Assembly (NCBI GenBank): GCA_950097015.1
Contig: CATNEN010000001.1
Span: 23,329,501 to 23,393,500, forward strand
DNA from: Macrostomum hystrix
Lineage: Eukaryota > Platyhelminthes > Macrostomidae
Direction: 5' to 3'
DNA: 64,000 nucleotides
Of this stretch, positions 41,226 to 64,000 are shown in pieces. The position numbers and the translations under genes were made by a program. The stretch's first letter is position 1; each line of letters opens with the position of its first letter. The notes below the pieces were generated by a model, which made no database searches, was not told where the DNA came from, and saw only the letters and a list, made by a program, of their open reading frames with translations.

Positions 41226-42408
41226 TTATTAATCGCATTGCACAAAAATTTTTATTGACTCGAATATTAATTTATTTACACTCGAAAGTGTCAACATTAC
41301 ATCATTATTGTCGTTGTCTAGATGTCGTGGCACGTATCCCAATTGTCTCATCCATAATCCGTTTCTAATCCCAAGCAATAGTTTTCATAGAGTTTTCATT
41401 TTAATAGAAAATGCCGCCAGCATGCCGTGAGGATATCTTCTCGCAGACTCAAGTTGCAGGTAAATGACATCTTGAGCTTATGACGCCAATCAACTATAGC
41501 AACGCCGCGTCGCGTCCCAGGTGTCAATTCGCTCCTACGTCAAAGCGAAGTAGCTTTCGCTGTCGTTAGGACCTCGTCCTGCTCCTCACACAGCTTTGGT
41601 GTCGAGTTTCCTCATCAGAATGCCGCTCGCTAGAGGCAAGTCGTCTCAGTTACCTGAAGAGGCCTGGGGGGTTTAAATGCTACACTGGAGCCAGCAGCTC
41701 GAGACACAATCACGAAATCGGTACGCTCATGGTTGATACTAGTAATTAGACTAGGACCCCACGGCTATTGCTCAACTGACTGTCGACTGCAGGAAATTTG
41801 ACATCACAGAAAAACATAGCGGAAAGCTAATTAAATATCTTCTTAGGAGGACAAGAAAGTTTCAAGATAAGAAACCCAACTGATTCTAAATGCGGCCTCA
41901 CAGTTGAAGCGAAAAGAATTCTTTTGCCCAATCTATTTCTCAGCAATGCTTATCGATTTCTTAGGCAGTTGTCGGCCGCGGAAAACACGCTTTCGAAATA
42001 TTCGGCGCCGATTCTTAATGCCATTTTCTTAGTTGCCATGCAACCAAGCTTGTGGAATTCTCCGCCCCTTCAAGACTTAAGACTCGCGGTTTTGAGTAGA
42101 AATTCTTGTGGGAAATCAGTCCATTTCACTAGCCTGTCTGTGGCACTTTCATGCTTAATCTCCTCGGAGGAAACTTGGAGGGAAAACTTCAGCTCCCATG
42201 GCATGTTCCAGCTCTGTGCTAGCGGGCTATTCTGGTAGTCTGTGTTAAAATCTCGTTGTTAGACATCTATGGACAGTTTAAGCTTTATCTACTCGTTTCT
42301 TTTGCTATGCAAATAGTGCAAAAACTTTGGAGCTTGGCCACTTTATCATTCTCAATCCTTTTTACTCTGCAATGATACATCGCCTACGTACCAGGTCGTA
42401 ATCTACAC
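41226..42408. other. Intergenic sequence
   Basis: Mixed-composition sequence. An open frame of about 104 codons at 41924-42238 shows no recognisable features, so I do not call it a gene. Confidence 0.35.
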
Positions 42409-42411
42409 TTT

Positions 42412-42690
42412 GTCCTCCAATCACATCATCATCTGCCATGTACATTGGACTTTTCGTCCTCCAATCGCATCGTCATCTGCCATGTACATTGGACTTTTCG
42501 TCCTCCAATCGCATCGTCATCTGCCATGTACATTGGACTTTTCGTCCTCCAATCGCATCATCATCTGCCATGTACATTGGACTTTTCGTCCTCCAATCGC
42601 ATCGTCATCTGGCATGTACATTGGACTTTTCGTCCTCCAATCGCATCGTCATCTGCCATGTACATTGGACTTTTCGTCCTCCAGTCGTGT
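42412..42690 (+). repeat. 44-bp minisatellite, about 6 copies
   Basis: Unit containing CGTCCTCCAATCGCATCGTC and ATCTGCCATGTACATTGGAC; copies almost identical, implying recent expansion. Confidence 0.93.
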
Positions 42691-44208
42691 CTATTTGTTT
42701 CTATAGCAGCCGATCTGGTTGGTAAAACCAGTCGCCAAAAAATCTTTGCCAGCTCATTGCTATTTTTTCGTGATTTTAATATGGCACCACTGGCACAGCT
42801 GAAATAATAATTAATAAGGCAAAAAAGCACTGCAGCACGCTGGCTGTTTCCCCAAAAGTTTTCCCAAAAAATCTATAATTTTTATACATAATCTTTTGAA
42901 CTGCCGACAGACTCAAAATGCTAGTCAGATCAATTCTTTCAGCTGCGCAAGAAAGTAAAGAACGAGAAAAGTTAAGTCGAACGCAGAAGACAAAAAAGGG
43001 GTAAGGATTTTATTTAACTGAGAGGCCTTTTTCCTGGAAATGTGCTCAGTTTTTGCTAGAGCTCTCAACTCAGCCGGCTAAAGCGGTACCAAGAGCCGGT
43101 TTTTAAGTGTGAAGCATTCAGTTCAGTTCAGAGAAACGCAGCATGTTGCTAAAAGCCATTAGAGCACTGAGCTGAGCAGTAACTCAGCAACAGATCATGA
43201 CCACAGCATTTAGTTAAGGGGGGTGTGGGGGGCAGTGTCGTCACTAAAAAGTTGCCGGCAAACGGCCGTGAAAGCAAGATCCGGAGCTAAAGCTGAGCAG
43301 GAGCGTCACTTACTTAAAAATGTATTTTCAGTCCAAATTAACTAATAGGCAGTCGGTGTAGCGAAATCCTGGTTGAAAGCATTTTAAATATTTTCCGAAT
43401 TCGCCAAGCATTCGCTAGACTATTATCTTTGCTGGGTAAGATTTCACTAGACTAACCAAGACATAGCCACGGTTGCAATCAGTTAAAGTGTGGCAGGTTA
43501 TATCAATCTGATGATTGACACACTGCTCTGCCTAGCACCTAGCTTCAGCATTTTTTTAATCCGCAGAAAGCTTCTTGGGGACCTACTGGAGACATTGTAG
43601 CGATATCCTGCTGCTTGAGGGGAGCGAAAAACCACCCACACGCACTCACCACACGAGGAAGTTAGAGCTTAAAGTTCCTAAAAGGCTTTCTCTCGCTAGC
43701 TCTCTCTTTTACTCGAATCCCTCAAGACAAAACAGCCCAAATCTCGGCTTCTGATTGGTCAAGAGCGCTGATTGGTTGCAGAGAAAAGACTGGGGAGAGA
43801 GTGGTCGTTAGACGCTCTCGAGCGAACACTGAAAAGCCTCGCCCACACAAACTGACCCGGAGGATCAGCGGCCAGCGAGCGCAAACGGTGAGTCCGTTAA
43901 TTTTTCTCTTGGAACAGACGCGCCTTCAAATTGCCGGACACAAGCCCTGGCCTACGACTCCAGCGGAATAGAAACAGGCGAGATAAAAACACTGCAGAGA
44001 ACTGAGAAAAATCAATACACAGTCAAGCGCTCAATGCCTCTCTTTTCGCCGCTTCGGTCTCTCCCAATGCTCGATGCGCTGCTTAATTAAATCCGACGAA
44101 CTGGAAACAGACGACCACAGCAGCGACCGTAGCGTCCCAGTCTCCGCTTGAAGAGCCTCACGAAACCCAACTGAAAGTTCACTAGAGAGTCCGTCAAGCG
44201 GAAGCGTC
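42691..44208. other. 5' flank and possible leader of the mGluR gene
   Basis: No coding feature recognised. A strong donor-like AACG/GTGAGTCC at about 43889, preceded by GC-rich sequence, could end a non-coding first exon; I cannot place its acceptor. Confidence 0.3.
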
Positions 44209-60878
<16,670 letters not shown>

Positions 60879-61108
60879 TTCCAGACCTATTTGTGCTCTT
60901 GATTTGTTGTAAGTGCTCGATTTGAGCACTTTGCACCAGGACATTGCCGCCACTTCGATAGCACGTTCCACACTGTTACACCCAAGCAGTGCACAAATTT
61001 GCAATTGATTTTGATAAATTCGTTTTAACTATTTCACCCAGTTGCTATGGATACGCAAACAATTTCATAAATCTGCAAATTGTATTATATATGTGTGTTA
61101 CTGTCCAC

Positions 61109-61114
61109 AATAAA
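61109..61114 (+). terminator. Candidate polyadenylation signal, mGluR gene
   Basis: AATAAA about 230 bp after the stop, followed by a T/G-rich stretch (TGTTTGTGTGATTG). Confidence 0.5.
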
Positions 61115-61500
61115 AATGTTTGTGTGATTGCTATGAACCAGGTTATTTGTCAGCGTGTTGGTTTGTTAGTTGTTTGTTATGTCTGGTTGTATATTTGCTT
61201 GCTTGATGGTTTTGTATTAATTTATGGACATGCCAATCCAATATTGCGTGTTCCGTTGAGCAAGAATTATAGCTACTCACAATGGCGCAGTTTTATTTTG
61301 TAAACTGTCGGACCGAGTGTACTTGTCAAATTATTAAACACTGATTTGAAAATTTAGTTTCGATTCTATGAATTTTTTTGTTATTCTATGTCGAGCTACC
61401 ATGAGTAGGAGGATTTGCATCGGAACGAACTTTATGCAGAAATACTGAAACTTTAATAAATTAACGCTCAGAAAATTCATCGACTGAAATTTATACTTTA
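61115..61500. other. Intergenic sequence 3' of the mGluR gene
   Basis: AT-rich; no gene recognised. Confidence 0.35.
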
Positions 61501-61504
61501 GCTG

Positions 61505-61995
61505 AAATGAAACGAATACTTCAGGGATTTACAGAAACATTTTAGAGATACATGGAAATAATTCCCGAGATTCATTGACATACCTAAGGGATTCATAAAA
61601 AAACTTCATGGATTCCTAGAAATAATTCAGGGATTCTTAGAAACACTTCATGGATTCTTAGAAATACTTCACGGATTCTTAGAAACGCTTCAGGGATTCA
61701 TAGAAATACTTCATGCATTCCTAGAAATTGTTCGTTGATTACTAGAAGCACTTAATGGATTTCTAGAAATACTTCATGGATTCCAAGAAATGCTTCATGG
61801 ATTCCTAGAAATGCTTCATGGATTCCTAGAAATGCTTCATGGATTCCTAGAAATGCTTTACGAATTCTTAGAAACGCTTCAGGGATTCATAGAAATGGTT
61901 CAGGGATACATAGAAATAATTTTGGGATTTATATACATATTTCAGGGATACATAGCAATATTTTACTGATTAACTGAAATACTTCAGGTATACTT
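61505..61995 (+). repeat. 21-bp minisatellite, about 22 diverged copies
   Basis: Unit TTCATGGATTCCTAGAAATGC with substantial divergence at both edges and a homogeneous centre near 61780-61860. Confidence 0.9.
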
Positions 61996-62554
61996 CAGGC
62001 TTGAAAAATAAACTCTAGCACGTTGCATGCAGGCACACAAAGCAAGCCTGAATTCGATAGCTGCAGCTGCTGATTGAAGTCATTTGAGCCAATTCCTTAC
62101 TTATAATTCAAAGCTGTTGAATTCAAACACGGCTGCTGTCGCCGCGGCATAAAAGTACATTCATCGTCGCGCCCTCGCCGTTCGGGGCAAACACCTCTGG
62201 CGAAATTTTTCCGCCCGGGCCGAGACTTTTATTTGCCATGGCGATGGGGATTATTAGTATTCACACAATGCCCACGAAATTCAGATAGAGGTGATAAAGC
62301 TATTGGGAAATGGGACTTGGTTAGGGATCCGGCAGCGGGGACGAGAATGGATCGATCGCTCCTCTTCGGTTGGGATATTCTTCGAGAATTCCCCGCAGCA
62401 GCTATGAGTCAGCTCTGCATGCCAGCTCAGAGTTTGATGCATGCCATCCAGCAGCTATGCAAAATTCAACAATGGGATGGCAAGAAGACAGGATAAGTGG
62501 AAACAGCGATTGCAAAGAGAGAAGTGCAGAGGAATGCCATGCTATACCAATAGC

Positions 62555-62868
62555 CTGTCTAACAGCATCCTACCAGCCTGTCTAACAGCATCCCACCAGC
62601 CTGTCTAACAGCATCCCACCAGCCTGTCTAACAGCATCCCACCAGCCTGTCTAACAGCATCCCACCAGCCTGTCTAACAGCATCCTACCAGCCTGTCTAA
62701 CAGCATCCCACCAGCCTGTCTAACAGCATCCCACCAGCCTGTCTAACGGCATCCCACCAGCCTGTCTAACAGCATCCCAACAGCCTGTCTAACGGCATCC
62801 CACCAGCCTGTCTAACAGCATCCCACCAGCCTGTCTAACAGCATCCCAACAGCCTGTCTAACAGCACG
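62555..62868 (+). repeat. 23-bp minisatellite, about 13 copies
   Basis: Unit CAGCCTGTCTAACAGCATCC + CAC; copies nearly identical. Confidence 0.95.
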
Positions 62869-63101
62869 TCACCGATAAAGAATTCTGAGAAAACGTGCTA
62901 TTTCAAATTAATTAGTTATAATTTATCAACCAGCAACTTTTATGGCAACATCGAGGTAAGAAAGACAAAAGCAGAGTTGCAGGTGTGTGGGCCTTAGAAT
63001 AAGTCAACAATGTCTAACATAAACTACATTGAAATACACAGAAGCTAAGATTATTGTTCTCAGGAATGTCTGGTCGAGAAAGTTCAAGTTTCGCCTAGCA
63101 A

Positions 63102-64000
63102 CTAGCAGCGCAAGCAGAAGCAGGACCTGGTCTTTCCACCTTCGGCTGGGCAGACTACCGCGTCGTCGACCAGTATGCCAGCCTCCCAATCATCGTCGTC
63201 CTCTTCCTGCTCGCCGTTCTCCCTGACGATGGAGTCCAAGTCGCAGTCGTGCTGAACAGTCCAATGCGCGACTCGAACCCCCGACTGCAGCCGATCAATC
63301 AGATGCCGACAGGCCCGAAGTTGGCGCCGAAGCAGCCGGCTGGAGTCGGAGTTTCCCGACCCGGCGGGGCCGCTCGTCGAAGCCGGCTCCGGCATCGACG
63401 CCGCGGACGCTTCGGCGGCGGCCGCGGCCACAGCAGCGATGGCGCACCTCTGCTTGCCCGCGTTGCCAACGCTCATCGCGAACCAACGCCGGTCGGGCAG
63501 CCCCAGGCCGGTGTGAACCGGAACTCCCGGTCCCAGCTCAGCTAGCGCAAGGGCCCGCTGGACATTGTCCGCTGTGGACTCCGCCAGTTGAAGCAGCGTG
63601 GCAAATCTGGCCTCCCATTCGCGCCAGCCAGGCGAGTCGCCAGAGTCATTTGAGCTGTTCTCAGCCTGCTGCTGCTGCTGAGCCTGCACTGCCGGCAGTG
63701 TACAGTCTGCTGTCGCTGTCAGAGCCGCCAACAGGCGCGACCACAGCTCGACGAGCTGCTGGAAGGCGACCCGGCTGGCTTCCGAGCCGCCACCGCGCAG
63801 GCTTCCGATCTGCCTGGTGAGAAGCTTGCACTGGGCCAGGCTTCGGCTGAGCTGTCTCAGCTGGGCTGTGAGCTGCTCGAGCGAAACGGTGGTCACTGGA
63901 CTCACAGCTGTCATGCCTACCTGCTTCCTGCTCTGTGGCTTTGTTCGTTGGTCGTCAAAGTCGGGACAAAATCCTTTTGTTGGGATTTCGATTTGGTCCA
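63102..64000 (-). CDS. Unrecognised protein exon, partial, continuing past the right edge
   Basis: A GC-rich open minus-strand frame of 270 codons from the ATG at 63914 to the stop at 63102; the frame is also open upstream to the window edge. The N-terminal part is helical and Leu/Gln-rich (LEQLTAQLRQLSRSLAQCKL), followed by a short Gln run, then PGWREWEARFATLLQLAEST. Next come an Ala-rich stretch and an Arg-rich helix (RLLRRQLRACRHLIDRLQSG). An acidic segment (NGEQEEDDDDWEAGILVDD) lies near the end. Donor-like GT sites near 63145 mean the last residues may be intronic read-through. Composition and low-complexity tracts resemble the other host proteins here, which supports a real gene. No family assigned. 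Confidence 0.55.
   Translation of the reverse strand, partial: DQIEIPTKGFCPDFDDQRTKPQSRKQVGMTAVSPVTTVSLEQLTAQLRQLSRSLAQCKLLTRQIGSLRGGGSEASRVAFQQLVELWSRLLAALTATADCTLPAVQAQQQQQAENSSNDSGDSPGWREWEARFATLLQLAESTADNVQRALALAELGPGVPVHTGLGLPDRRWFAMSVGNAGKQRCAIAAVAAAAAEASAASMPEPASTSGPAGSGNSDSSRLLRRQLRACRHLIDRLQSGVRVAHWTVQHDCDLDSIVRENGEQEEDDDDWEAGILVDDAVVCPAEGGKTRSCFCLRC

Noticed and set aside
62233-62585. Overlapping plus-strand ORFs of 87 and 71 codons
   Set aside because: No recognisable motifs, two frames equally open, and one runs into the 23-bp array.

Overview
The window is nuclear DNA from an animal with intron-containing genes. Four protein genes could be modelled exon by exon with matching splice phases. 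The gene content (epsin, a SAMD1-type regulator, an axonemal dynein intermediate chain, a metabotropic glutamate receptor), the tRNA-derived SINEs and the very heavy load of minisatellites suggest an invertebrate. A free-living flatworm such as Macrostomum would fit, but nothing in the sequence proves the species. I see no bacterial or organellar features.

Layout. 1-2.4 kb: the 3' end of a non-LTR retrotransposon, two unrecognised minus-strand ORFs, and a tRNA-derived SINE (family A). 2.7-12.35 kb: a decayed non-LTR element split by a complete 8.5-kb Ty3/gypsy-type LTR retrotransposon on the minus strand. It has 4-bp target duplications, a tRNA-His primer site and a polypurine tract, and it carries an extra 3' ORF region with a degenerate TatD-like domain. 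13.2-13.9 kb: a long-TIR MITE with 9-bp flanking repeats. 15.2-28.5 kb: an epsin gene of seven exons whose introns are almost all swollen by minisatellites. 31.1-33.9 kb: a SAMD1-like gene behind a GC/CpG-rich upstream region. 36.6-40.6 kb: an outer-arm dynein intermediate chain (DNAI2-type) of six exons. 44.2-60.9 kb: a family C GPCR (mGluR) of five exons, with large introns holding minisatellites and SINEs. 61.5-64 kb: two more minisatellites and an unrecognised minus-strand coding exon running to the right edge.

The four host genes are all on the plus strand and are functionally unrelated: endocytic adaptor, chromatin/CpG-binding regulator, ciliary motor subunit, neurotransmitter receptor. 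The recurrent theme is repeat biology. Tandem arrays lie within a few to about 110 bases of splice sites, and several array units contain splice-site-like sequence. One array appears to have grown out of the 5' head of the SINE beside it, and one runs through a stop codon. The best candidates for something undescribed are the TatD-like ORF inside the LTR element and the splice-site-anchored minisatellites. Exon boundaries are inferred from GT/AG sites and phase, not from transcripts.
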